A stretch of DNA of 64,000 nucleotides from Ophiosphaerella korrae (lineage: Eukaryota; Ascomycota; Dothideomycetes; Pleosporales; Phaeosphaeriaceae). The translations under genes and the position numbers were made by a program. The DNA is taken from the NCBI GenBank assembly GCA_028456385.1, contig JALNQF010000107.1, positions 62,001-126,000 on the forward strand. The letters run 5' to 3'. Every line of letters starts with the position of its first letter. Position 1 is the stretch's first letter. Of this stretch, positions 45,245 to 56,857 are shown in pieces. The notes beneath the pieces are model-generated. The model was not told the origin of the DNA, did no database searches, and saw only the letters and a list, made by a program, of their open reading frames with translations.

Positions 45245-48200
45245 GCTCAGGTAGGAAATTGCGTCAAAGACAAGCTGACGGTGCACTGTCGGCTGGAGGG
45301 CGGCTGGTCTTGGTGCAGAGGGAATGGAGGCTGAGGAGCAGGCGCGAACCAGCCAAGGTGGGGAGTCGCAGCGCTTCACCCACTAGTTCACGCGCTGATA
45401 AAAGTGCTATGAGATCTGGGGCTATACGCCCAAGAATAGCTCACGGGAGCCTAAGGGATACAAATGTTAGAACGGGAGAGGACAACAGAGACAGTGGGAG
45501 CAGTGCGACCATGGAGGGCAGGCGGACGATTGGGTGCATCGAGTGACTACAGCTATTGCTATGGCTGTGAGACCAGCCCGTCACTCTCGAAGGAGAAGGG
45601 CTGTATGGCAATGGCAGGCATTGTGCAAGCTGCCGTGTGTCGTGCGCCGTGCTTGGTCGTAGACGCGCCCAAGGACCGCAGGCGGGGGAACAGAAGATGC
45701 GCCGGATCAGCTCAGGCAAGCAACCAGCAGAGCGCGACGGTCGCACACAGATGGCTTGGCCTGCACCTTCTCGCGACGCCTCGAGGGTGTGGAGAGATGA
45801 CGCGAAGGGACAGACAGAGTGATGCGACAGTAGGGAATCATTATCTTACCGGAGGTTGAGGTGCTTGGTGCTTCCGAGGTCGTCACCTGATTGAGGTCAG
45901 ACCAAGCCGCGTCGTGACATGAACAACGTTGTGGAGATGGGCAGTTAGGGGCACGAAATTGGTTCTTGTGCTGGTATGATATAAAGCGAAACATGGAGAC
46001 AATACTCACCTGGATCCAGGGCCCTGTTGCAGCAAGTGGTGGGCGATATCACGGTCAAGTTGATGGGGGACACGTGCAAAGACACATGATCAGGCCTGGA
46101 GGGCTTTGGTGCGCTTATGAAGGAAAAGCCGGCCTACACCCCTAGCGGACAAGCCCGTGAGGCCGGCCAATGACGGCCGCGCACCACGCCATGCCAGCTT
46201 CCCCACCTTCCAGCCGCACCATCACGCACGCAACCATCACACTTCATGGTCGACGGCAGGGTCGCTGCTGGCTCAGGCCTGCCAAAGTACTCCGACAGAC
46301 ATGCACTCGTCGCCAGTTCTGCATCGCGTTGGATGTCCCGGGGTGCTGTGCCTATTCACCTCGCGACGCCGCTGCCACGGTGCCCGCCACGCTGTGGCCC
46401 GCTGTGCCGACGCGCGACGGCGGGTAGGGGGCGGGCCAGAGCAGCAAACTGTCGGGGCTCAGCAGACCCCTCACCCTCCACGACACGCCCTCTCACATGA
46501 TTAAATCACATGCCGTGTGTGTTGCATTGCTGCATAACCTCCCCCACACTCGATACTCTCTGCGCCCTGTCTGGTTGTTCCGGTGATCGGCCCGGCATGC
46601 AAACTTGCACACGCTGCAAAGACGCTCTCTAGTATCTTGCGCACCTTAGCCCGACAACTTGGTCCTGTGTGCGTCAACGAGCCTACAATCTCGGCAGTAG
46701 TGATTTGGTCTCTGCCTCAAAGCGTGTCGTAGCATCTGGAATACTACTCTCGGCTGTTGTTCATGCCCGCCTATCTTATGCTATCTAACTCCAAGCGGGA
46801 GGTAGCATATGCCATTACACTATCCAACTAGAGTGGTAGCCTGGTCGCTTCCAAACCGTCCAGGTCTTTACCACCTCCGCCGCATTGCACTATGCCCACT
46901 GCCCCGGTACCCAATGCTCAACCTCGTATCAAGTCTTGCTTCCCGGTCCATCTTCACAGCAGCTTCCGACCATGAAGATGTCTTGACTTTGGCCACAGCC
47001 ACAGCCACTTGCCCCTCTCTCCAAGGAGTAAATGTAGGAGCCTGTTTGTCACATGTTGAGCTGCCTAGCTATCAGCCTTACACTACTATAAACATGTCTT
47101 GAACGCTTTTCTCTCATTGGCCCCGTACTCTCCAGTCTCAACACCACTTCCTCTTCTTTGTAAGACCTATCAGCTGCCTTCGTCACGAGCCATACGCAGT
47201 GAGTCGAGTTAGCCTTGCAACCGCGACAGGCATCCTAGATTGCTTTTATTGTGGAAGGTTCAACCTTTGAAACAATCTGTGTTGAGCTACTGTTGTGAGA
47301 GCAGGTACACAGTCAGGCTCTGCTCTTCTAATCTATATTGGCTTCTGAGCACGTACTCATGCTCAAGTTGATGTGTCCCCCGAAATAGGGAGTGGTGGCC
47401 ACACTCGATTCATTGCCAGACACCATCATTACTAACACGTATCAACAAATCAGCCACAAGAGCAAATCGTTGTCTTAGCTTGACGACTATATCGACGTCG
47501 ACGTGACCCAATCCCAGAGCGTTCAAGACTGCAACGTCGCTTGCACAGCTTATCAAACAGGCTTGTATGTTGCAACAAGTTAGCCAGTCCAAAGACCCAA
47601 ACAGCCCTACATTGGTGCCCAGTCACAAAAGAAGTCCTGTGCTCGTACACTCACCGGAGTGCGGACCAGATGGCGCTCTAGCTGCATCATCTATCTACCC
47701 AGGGCAACACTCGTCCCTGGATGTGGGAACCAGTTCATGCCTATCAGCAGTCTTGTACGACTTGGTGTTCCGTGCTCTTGTGCTACGCTGTCTCACTGTG
47801 TGAGTAGCCAAGTCTAGTTACACTCTGGTTGCTGATTGCCAGGCGTGGAGGGCAGTCTGCAGTTGGGGAGCCATATTACTTGTGCAGATTGTGCATGGGC
47901 GCTGGGCTTGTGAGTATGTGTGTAAATGATTGAATCTTGAAGTGAACTTCAGCCATATATTGTTGAGATAGTCTAGGCCTTGAGGCTTGTTTAATCATTT
48001 TCCTCGTGTACAATTGCTCTTGTTCAACTTCATGGAATATACAAGTCTAGCGAGATCACAGGATGAGGCTCATCGAGGGGATCTCAAGTCTATGTGCGTC
48101 GCCTCATATTTAGCGAGCTGATGGCAGTGCCTAGAAATTCATTGAAAACCCCAGCTCTGTTTAAAAGGTAATCTCTACCTTCATCTCATAACCATTAAGC

Positions 48201-48435
48201 AACAGAAACCAAGCAGTCGCTAGTGTCGTGATCCCAATTGGTCCCGTGCGTGGTCTCGTAGCTTCCATGGCTCGAGCGTAAGGATCGCTCTTGGCATTGT
48301 GTGGAGCAATTGGGCACGCCAAATTATTACCCAAAACAACACAACTCACCATCACAAAACCCTTCATATCTTTCAACTTGTGCCCCACGCGTAGATATAC
48401 CCAAGCTTATATAAGGCAAGCAAATACATTCTAAA
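45245..48435. other. 3.2 kb intergenic region between divergent cbf1 and YAG7-like genes
   Basis: It is long for this gene-dense part. It should hold both promoters and long 5' leaders. Many short frames occur (for example 46157-46504 and 46809-47102 on the plus strand) but overlap each other and show no motif. A CACGTG is at 46071-46076. A non-coding or poorly conserved transcript cannot be excluded. Confidence 0.45.
46071..46076. promoter_or_regulatory. CACGTG E-box upstream of cbf1
   Basis: A palindromic CACGTG, the CBF1 recognition core, 827 bases before the cbf1 start. A single hexamer is expected by chance every few kilobases, so function is only possible. Confidence 0.25.
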
Positions 48436-50006
48436 ATGGCCCCCGACGTTGTGTTCAAGGTCCAAGCGCTGGTTACGGGCGAGTCGAAGAGCGCGCGCAA
48501 GAAGAAGGCCAAGGCAGAAGCTGGAGACGCTGCGGTCCCAGCTACCCGCGAGCAGACGGTGTCCGAGGTTGGCGCGGGTGGTTCTGAACTTGCAGGCAAG
48601 AGCAATGGCGGCGATAGCGAGAATGCCTACATTCGGGAGCTGCAGAAGTGAGTGATCCTGACAAGGCTGAGAAGCATTCACATTTGGAGGAGACTAGCGA
48701 CTGACCATACGCAATGTAGGAACATCCGCAACATCAACAAGAAGCTGGTAAGTCTGGCTACGTATTCTAAACTGCTGCCCGCCAGTCGCTTACAATTGGC
48801 CCACAGAGCGCGATGCAAAAAACGGACAGCATCATCGAAGCGAACCCCGGCGTCTCCCTCGACGAACTTGTTGCCTCCCGTAAGATCAACGCCGACCAGA
48901 AAGCCTCGGCCGAAAAGAAGCCAGCGCTACAGGCCCAGCGCGCGCAATTGGAGGAGCAGTTCGCCCACTTTCAGAGGTACGGCCAGGAGCACGAGGAGAA
49001 GTTCGCACGCGAAAAGGAGATTCTGCAGAAGTCACACTCCTCTGAGCTCGCCGCCCTGAGGGAAACGCTAAAGGCTGAGGCGGTTCTAGAGCAGAAGAAA
49101 CTGCTAAAGGAGAAGCTGCTGACTCTTTCGCGTTTCTTGAGGGCAGCCGCTGCTCGACGACAACTGGAAGACGATGACTCGGACTTAACCAAGGCTTTCG
49201 AGGGTGCGCTGCTCCAGGTTTACGGAGGTGATGCCGCTGCGGTGCTGGCGGTAGAGAAGCTCATTGAGGGTACACAAGATAGCGTACCAAACACCGAGGG
49301 CTATGCTCTAAGCGTCACTTGTAAGACTTGAGTACCGAGCTACCGAAGCAATTTTGCTAATTGGACTCCAGATGCTGAAGTCAAGCAGGCTGCACTTGAC
49401 GAAGCTCCATTCGCTGCAGAGGAAGCTTGGGTTGAGGAAGTCGCTCAATCACAACCTAACCCTCCCGAGACCGAGACTCTAGAAGCTGTGTCGGACCCTA
49501 CCGTCGCTCACGCTGGGCTCACTGAGATTGATGCTGGCGCAGCACCTATTAGCGGAAGCACAGAGATTACCCCCACTGCACCAGCAGCGTCGAGTATCGA
49601 GGCTGGAGCTGCCAATGCTGCCGCAGTGGCGCAGTGGGACAAGCAGGCAACTGGCGCTGATGACCCTCCGAGTGAGTCTTTTGAAATTGGTCCACGAGAT
49701 CCCGCCGAGACTGAGACTCCCAACGCTGCCGCTCCAGTAACTAGCACCCAGAGCTGGGCCGATGATACTCCTGAGCCTCAAGCAGCATCAGGTGCTGCTG
49801 CAGGTGGCGACGGCTTCCACGAAGTTCACCACTCCCGGGGCGGCCGTGGACGCGGAGGACACCAAGGTGAAGGACGAGGAGGATTTAGGGGTAGGGGCCG
49901 CGGTGGTCCACGAGGTGACTTCCGTGGAGGTCGAGGACGCGGACGTGGTGAGTTCAGAGGTCCTCGAGGAGGGTTCCGCGGTCCCCCTCGGGGTGAATCC
50001 TCATAA
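48436..50006 (+). CDS. yag7: YAG7-like protein with C-terminal RGG repeats
   Basis: Yeast Yag7 associates with the ER and ribosome-linked complexes; fungal relatives carry RGG tails that bind RNA. Exons 48436-48647, 48720-48747 (28 bases), 48807-49320 and 49372-50006 (introns 72, 59 and 51 bp) give 462 residues. The YAG7 N-terminal domain reads ENAYIRELQK-NIRNINKKL-SAMQKTDSIIEANPGVSLDEL, then VASRKINADQKASAEKK and a long charged coiled coil (QAQRAQLEEQFAHFQRYGQE, KEILQKSHSSELAALRETLK). The second half is Ala/Glu/Pro-rich and disordered. The last 60 residues are an RGG/RG box (GRGRGGHQGEGRGGFRG and similar), a target of arginine methylation. All introns keep frame. Confidence 0.85.
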
Positions 50007-51614
50007 GTCGCTTGGCGTCCATTCACATATGCTGCATGGAGGCCCGAAAACAACAAAAAGTTTCCCGACCTCCAGCAAGATTGGGTATGTATTCCCGATC
50101 AAGGCCTCTGAGCAAAGCAACATATGAAACACGCCAAAAAGCACATGTACAGCCTACTCTGTTTACTGCATAGCATCGGTGCCTTGGATCTTCTCGGGTA
50201 TGGGCCATTTGTACACTATCAAGGGCTTCACTGGGGATGCGATCTGGCGCTCAAAATATATGGACTAGTCTATTGCCTTTGAGTTTTCTGCTTTAACGTG
50301 ATTGATTTCGCCGTCGCCCCTCACTGCCCATGTTCAGTGCGACCTGTCGCCCGCCCAACGGCCAGACTACCACATGGTGAGATGCATGTTCGCCACGCAA
50401 GACCGACGCCTAGTCCACAGGGCTGACGATGCCGCCCAACCCCTGGCCGTGTCCTGTCGATCCGGAGAATTCCCATCGCTCCGCTGATTGCCGATGCGAG
50501 TGTGCATCAGATGACAACGTCAGGAACAGTTCCGATTACTGCCTTTGCACAGACACGCTTAGCCTTGCCTCAGCGATGATGAGTCAACGCTATCTTCCCA
50601 CTTCGTGGGCGTTGCTTGCATCTGTCTGGTGGTGGGGTGCATTGTCCTGGCGGTGTGCGAGGGCCGGTGAGACTAGCCCGGCTGATTACACGATGCTATT
50701 GGTGTTTTGGTGAGGGTTTGCGGCGGATGGGGTGCATGAACCAGTGGGCGGTTGCCGCAAACACTCACCAGGGAGGCTGTCAGAAAAGCTTAATTAGACC
50801 GGGGACGGGAGAATTTTCGAGAAGAGTGGGAAGGTTTGGGGGTGGGGGTTGGGTGGTTGGGGTGAATATGCCACTGGTGTCGCATGTATATGCTGGTAGA
50901 TGATGAGAACGTGTTTGCAGACTTGTGCTTATAGGAAAGGTGGAGATAGCGGATATAGACGATTACACTAAATGGGGCGCGTGGTGGAAGGGTGGTGAAC
51001 GAGTGGACCTGGGGCTGGCGTGATCTGATAAGATGAGGCGGCTGATTAGATGTTTGAGATGACGTGCATACCAGATACCAGTCGCACACGATGCAGGAGG
51101 TTGCGCAGCAGCAATGGGAACCTGGGCCTCTTGTAAAAATAAAAAGATCTGACCTCAGCATTACACATAATATAGGTAACCCTCCCCTCCATCCCCTCCG
51201 CTCCTCCCATCCACGGCCAATCTAGACTTTCCATCGCACGCCGTTCGCGCTGGATGACCTGATGGTCAGGCCAGGCCAGCGATTTGCGTCTATGCGGCTA
51301 GCAGGGATGCTTAGCGCGCTTGGCGACCTTCACACCTTCCACGCCTCCTCATTGCACTCCAGCACCACTGCCCGCGCCCTACCGTCTCTCCCCACCCGCC
51401 ATATCGCCCAATAACGATCCCCAAAGCTCGGCCTAGTCGGTGCGCAACCTAGAAAATTATTGCGATTCTGCTTCACCTGCTCTGTGGCCGCGGAGGCGGG
51501 AAGAGCGATGCTTGTTGGCCTCAGGCTCCTCCCAGACTACACTCGCTAGCTGCAAACGCCCTCTTGCGGGCGTGCTGAGACACGCACGCGACGGCCAACT
51601 TGTCTGCTGTTGCT
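50007..51614. other. 1.6 kb intergenic region
   Basis: It holds the 3' flank of the YAG7-like gene and the promoter and leader of the demethylase gene. Pyrimidine-rich and CAA-type stretches lie before 51615. No motif-bearing frame is seen. Confidence 0.5.
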
Positions 51615-54600
51615 ATGGATGCGCCTGTGGATGTGGTGCCCTCTGTCGAGGCACCGCCTGTCGTGATCGATGATCCAGCTCCCAAAGCCGCCCTGACGCC
51701 CCCGACCAGCGAAGATAATGACAAAAGGGACGAAAGGATGTCGTCTGAGTTGTCTGAGCTTGACAGCGACGACGGCGAGGACATTGAGCCTGACCATTAC
51801 TTTGAGGGAGGAAAGATACCCGTCTTCAAGCCGGTATGTGATAGAGCTGCACATGGCCTGCATTGCACGCGCCCTGGAGCTGCGCGCAGCTTTGTCCTAG
51901 CATAATTGTGAAGCGTTACCGCGGCTAATTGTGTGTTGCCTAGACAATGGATCAGTTCCGTAACTTCAAGCGATTTGTCGACAAGATTGACAAGTATGGA
52001 ATGAAGTCTGGCATCGTCAAGGTGGTTCCACCGGCAGAGTGGTAAGTTCTTGCGAAAACGGAGTATTTGTAAAGCTTGTCACTCATTGTGCACAGGCGTG
52101 GCTCCCTCCCCGATCTTAGCGAAGCCGTCAAGTCAATCAAAGTCAAGAATCCAATCATGCAAGAGTTCGCTGGTCAACACGGCATCTACACACAAGCGAA
52201 TATCGAGAAGCAGCGATCATACAACTTGCCTGAGTGGCGGGCCGTCACCGATGAGCCCCATCATCAACCACCAGCTAAACGAGGTGAGCGCCGAAAGGCT
52301 GCGGCCGAGGCTCCGTCTCGTACACGCTCCACCAGAGCTCAGGCCGCCCCCACAAACGCCGATGACACCCCACGTGCATCTAGGCGCGGACCTGGCCGTC
52401 CTCCCAGAAGACGTCAAGTGAAAAAGGAACAGAACGATGATGATGACAATGATGACGATGCGAATTCCATGGATGTGCCTCCTACCCCGACATCTCCCGG
52501 CCGGGAAGAGAAGCGGACAAGGAGGAAGATCAAGAAGGAGGACGAAGATGATGCAACCCCAACCAAAGTTCGTGGCCGTCAGCCAAAAGCCGTTGACCAG
52601 AAAAAGTCTGTGTCGTCTCGTCGTCTAAACAACAGAGGCGCCGTGGCAGATTACGTTGATGAAATGGCTTTTGAGGACTTCGACTACCATCTTCCCGGTC
52701 TTGACGAGTACACTGTTGAACGCTGCAAGGAGCTGGAAGACAACTACTGGAGGACTATCAACTACGGACAACCTATGTACGGCGCCGATATGCCGGGATC
52801 TCTCTTCGATGAGCGCACAACATCCTGGAATGTGGCGAAGCTTCCTAACCTGCTTGACGTGCTAGGAACGAAGGTTCCTGGTGTCAACACTGCGTACCTC
52901 TATCTGGGCATGTGGAAAGCTACTTTTGCATGGCATCTTGAAGATGTTGATCTCTACAGTATCAATTATATCCATTTCGGTGCACCTAAGCAGTGGTACA
53001 GTATCTCTCAAGAGGATGCTCGGCGCTTCGAAACTGCTATGAAGAGCATTTGGCCGAACGATGCGAAGCACTGCTCGCAGTTCCTGCGGCACAAGACGTA
53101 CCTCATTTCTCCTCAGCGTTTGGAGAAGGACTTTAACATCAAGGTCAATCGATTGATTCACTACGAAGGGGAATTTGTCATCACATATCCTTACGGCTAC
53201 CATTCGGGGTACAACATTGGCTACAATTGCGCAGAGTCTGTCAATTTCGCGAACGAGTCCTGGCTGAGCTATGGACGGATTGCGAAGAAGTGTAACTGTG
53301 AGTCCGATAGTGTGTGGGTTGATGTCAATGAGATTGAACGCAAACTGAGAGGCGAGCCTACACCCGAGTACTACGAGGAGACTGATGATGAAGACGAAGA
53401 GGACGGCGAAGATCGCCTTCCAAGTCCTCCACGTAGCGTCGCCGGCAAGCGAAAGCCTGGACGCAAGCCAGCCAACAACAAGAGAAAGCGTGGAAGCAGG
53501 GAGTCTGAAGAAACGCCAAAGCCAAAGAAGGTCAGGCGCATCCGCATTCGCATCAAGATACCTGGCCGTGGGATGCCTTGCATCCTGTGTCCCAACGATG
53601 TCGAATATGATGAACTTTTACCTACCGATACCGGCATGAAGGCTCATCGCATTTGTGCCGATTACACGCCAGAAACATACATCATTGCGAGACCAGAAGC
53701 AGGTGATACCGTGTGCAACGTATCCAACATTAGCAAGGATCGGTTGGAGCTCAAGTGCAATTATTGCCGATCGAAACGCGGCGCTGTCTTTCAGTGTTCG
53801 CAGAAGAAGTGCACAAGGGCTTTTCACGCCACGTGTGCGGTGGCGGCTGGTGTGCAAGTTGATCTCGGCCCAATGCCTACGTTTGACGAGGAAGGTACTG
53901 AATACTTTTATGATGGATACGACTTCCGGTGTCGTTTCCACAGACCAAAGAAGAGGAACAACAAGACGGTTGATGTCGATTTCCTGGAGAAGGATAAGTT
54001 TATTCTGAATTATGGCAAGACACTTAAACCTCGGGACGTCATCCAATTCCAGTATGTCGGCGGCGAGATGTATCAGATCTACGGAGCCCAGGTGGTTGAG
54101 AATAGGCCGGGTGAACAGGCCATGATTGTCGATGTTCTTCCTGACGGGTAAGTTGTCGATTACTTGTAAATTTATTATACTAATAGTGAACAGTGACCGC
54201 GTCGAAGTGGAGTGGAAGTACATTCTCAAACTTCACCCCGACGAGTCTCAACGACCAAAACCATCTCCAAATGCTAAGCCCCTTCCGGAGCACCTTAAGG
54301 AAAGCGATGCATCCCTTGATATCACTAATCGTACCGATGGTGTTCCAGATATGGGTGATCCTTTCCAGGACCCTAATGCAATCCAGAAGTGGGCAGAATG
54401 GCATACGGCACCGCAAGTAACACGGCAGAAAACGAAGGTCGATATGAGCAAGGAGAACCGACTTTGGTATTACCTTGGCAAGACTTCGACAGAGGCAAGG
54501 GCACAGTACACTGAAAATCTAGCAAAGGAACAGAATAATCCTCTGAGTAACTTCCTGGATACTGTCAAGCCGCCACCACCGCCAATGCCAGTATATGCAC

Positions 54601-55700
54601 AACGATCTTACCCAATGTCTTATCCGCTCAAGCCAGCTCCAAGCACGGCTTCGCGGACGTCGATGCAGCAGCAAATACAACCCGCAGGCAAACCATACCA
54701 GTACAAGCCAAAGGAGTCATACATGACAACTTGGAAATCGCCCGTGTACAATCCAGATACACGGAAGAACCCGAATTCTCCAGTGGCACATCAACCTAAT
54801 GTGAGCTATGACCACCGCCCGCCATCACAGTCTGGCCAAGTAGCGTATCCAGCGTTCCATCAACATCGACCACCGCCACAGGCGCCACAGCAGTACCAGT
54901 ACCGCCCATATGTGCCACCTCAGGGTCAATCGACTCCGGTCTGGAGGGCACAACCAGGAACCACTGGGCCGATACCCAGTGGAATTGATCAGCTTGCTCA
55001 CACATCCCAGTCCAAGGCCATGCCTCCACACCCATATGCGCCCTTAGGCGGTACACCAAGCCCGCACTTGCTTCCCGCATACCCTTTCGCTCAAGGCCTA
55101 GCACACGATGCAAATTTCGACTACACTCGTGCTCCGTATAACTCGGCCAGCCAGCCTCGAGCCGGAGCGCCGCCAAACACACTGAGCACCCCATCTGGGC
55201 CGCCCACACCTCAAATGTACGCCTCCTCCACCACCCTCCACGTTGCCCAATCCCCCACTGAATACCTGTCCTATCTCATGCACTTCCCGTACCTGAAAAA
55301 CGCGTTCCTGCGCCGCGCTAAAGCTTACGTTTCTCCCTACAGACCTGGCGCCGGCTTCTCCGATGCCTGGAAGCCCATGCCTGGCCCTGCGCCTGCGCTC
55401 CCTGGACGCCCGCACGCCATGTTCATGTCCGACGACGCCTTCCAGCGCGATATGGCGCGCACGCCCAATCCGTCTGATGGTGCTCCCAAGTGGGAGCATA
55501 TGCTCAAGCAACTTGCTACGTCGGGTGCGCCGCCGCAGAACCGTGGAGCGATGCCGCGTCTTGAGCCGTCGGTTTTGCTGAAGGAGGGTGTGAAGGAGCC
55601 GAAGAGGCCGACGCCCAGTCCGATTAGCGACGATGGGGAGGCGAAGGGAGAGAAAGGGGAGGGGAGTGTGGGTGGGGTCGAGACGTGGCGGTATTCGTAG
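51615..55700 (+). CDS. KDM4-type JmjC histone lysine demethylase with extended PHD and Tudor-like modules
   Basis: It removes methyl groups from histone H3 (Lys9 and/or Lys36 in KDM4/Rph1 relatives) using Fe(II) and 2-oxoglutarate in the nucleus. Exons 51615-51833, 51944-52041, 52096-54147 and 54194-55700 (introns 110, 54 and 46 bp) give 1291 residues. JmjN spans the first introns (IPVFKP-TMDQFRNFKRFVDKIDKYG, GIVKVVPPAEW). JmjC has FAWHLEDVDLYSINYIHFGAPKQWY (iron ligands His386 and Glu388), FLRHKTYLISP and YPYGYHSGYNIGYNCAES (third iron ligand His475). After a basic linker comes an extended PHD (CILCPND, CNYCRSKRGAVFQCSQKKC, FHATCA), then a Tudor-like segment (VIQFQYVGGEMYQIYGAQVV, VEWKYIL). 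The last 400 residues are Pro/Gln/Tyr-rich and disordered. The start is the first in-frame ATG. Confidence 0.9.
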
Positions 55701-56479
55701 GGGAGGGCATGAGGTTATGGGTCATGGGATATGATGCATCTTTCGATATATATTTTAGGGTGCATGGTGTTTGTGTCGTTTTAATGCGGTGTAGGTATGG
55801 GTGGGAGGATACTTGATAGATTTATGTGATAGTGTGGTTTGGATGAGTGAGTGTTTTGTTTGTGTGGAGTCTGATAGGCGTGTTGTGTAGATTTGGTGAT
55901 TGACACTGCATTGGATTAAGAGTCTACAAATAATACAGATATCATGCTCGCCCTCGACACGTAGTATGGTGATGGGGTTGGCTGTAGGTCTTGGTTAGCG
56001 GGAAAAGTGAGAAATTGGCCACTTGAGATGTAGTAGCCAGGAAATGATTAGTTATACGGGGCCTGTTTACAAGGTATCTATAAGTATAGCCGGAGTAATC
56101 TAGGATTCCTAGTGAAGTTATTGAGTAACTAGTATATGATGTATTGCATTAATGAGAGCAGTGATTTACCTGCTTTTTCGGTTTACTGCGAGGTGCTTTG
56201 CTGAACAATCTTTTTTCTGGACGACGAGTTTGAGACAGGTGGAGGACTTTTTGTAGCCATTATTTTAATTAAGAAATTTGATCTCTTTGGATATCCGCGC
56301 ATACTTCAAGCTACAACAACGAGGTCAGCAATCATGTTATAGCAAACAATAAATCCCCTTCTACATGTTTCCAAAGTGAAGATAGTGCCAAAGAGGTGCC
56401 AGAATGCGTCTATATGGGGGGGAGGGGGGGGGAAGGGTATCATTGGATCGAAATATATCTACTTCACAACCTCACATCT
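55701..56479. other. Intergenic, demethylase 3' flank
   Basis: Becomes AT-rich to the right, with a G run at about 56417-56433. No gene is seen. Confidence 0.5.
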
Positions 56480-56857
56480 CTATCTGATCCTCCCCACCCA
56501 CACCCCCTCCAACCCACCCGCAGACTCCCCCGTCTCAACCATCTTCATAGCCTGAAATGCCATCCACCACAATGGCGCCGCCTCTACCGCGCGCCGAATA
56601 TCATCCTGCGTCAACCTCCCCAGCGCCCTAGCCCCCTTCTCCGCCTGCCGGTCCCGAACCGCAGCACGAAGCAGCTCAACCGCCTCCGGGTGGTGGCCCT
56701 GCATCCAAAAACTCAGCTTCTGCAGCAGCTGAAACGTCCGACACAGCCACGCCGCCAGATCTGAATCGTCCGGGGCGATGTCACCTGGGAGGATTTCAGC
56801 GGCGTCGTCCATGGCCCAGTGCTTTCGGATGGTGGCGAGGCTGCGCACTGCGCGGGT
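56480..56857 (-). pseudogene. C-terminal fragment of an unidentified gene, truncated at its 5' side
   Basis: A GC-rich minus-strand frame ends at 56480 and reads WAMDDAAEILPGDIAPDDSD, AWLCRTFQLLQKLSFWMQGH and DIRRAVEAAPLWWMAFQAMKM, which looks like a folded, helical protein. Codon usage matches intact genes nearby. Near 56858 composition drops abruptly to AT-rich and a stop enters the frame, so the N-terminal part is missing, perhaps by insertion or deletion. I do not recognise the family. An intron just upstream is an alternative, but no good acceptor with a continuing exon is visible. Confidence 0.4.

Noticed and set aside
46809..47102. 97-codon plus-strand frame between cbf1 and the YAG7-like gene
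   Set aside because: No recognisable domain, Pro/Leu/Ser-rich composition as expected by chance in pyrimidine-rich DNA.
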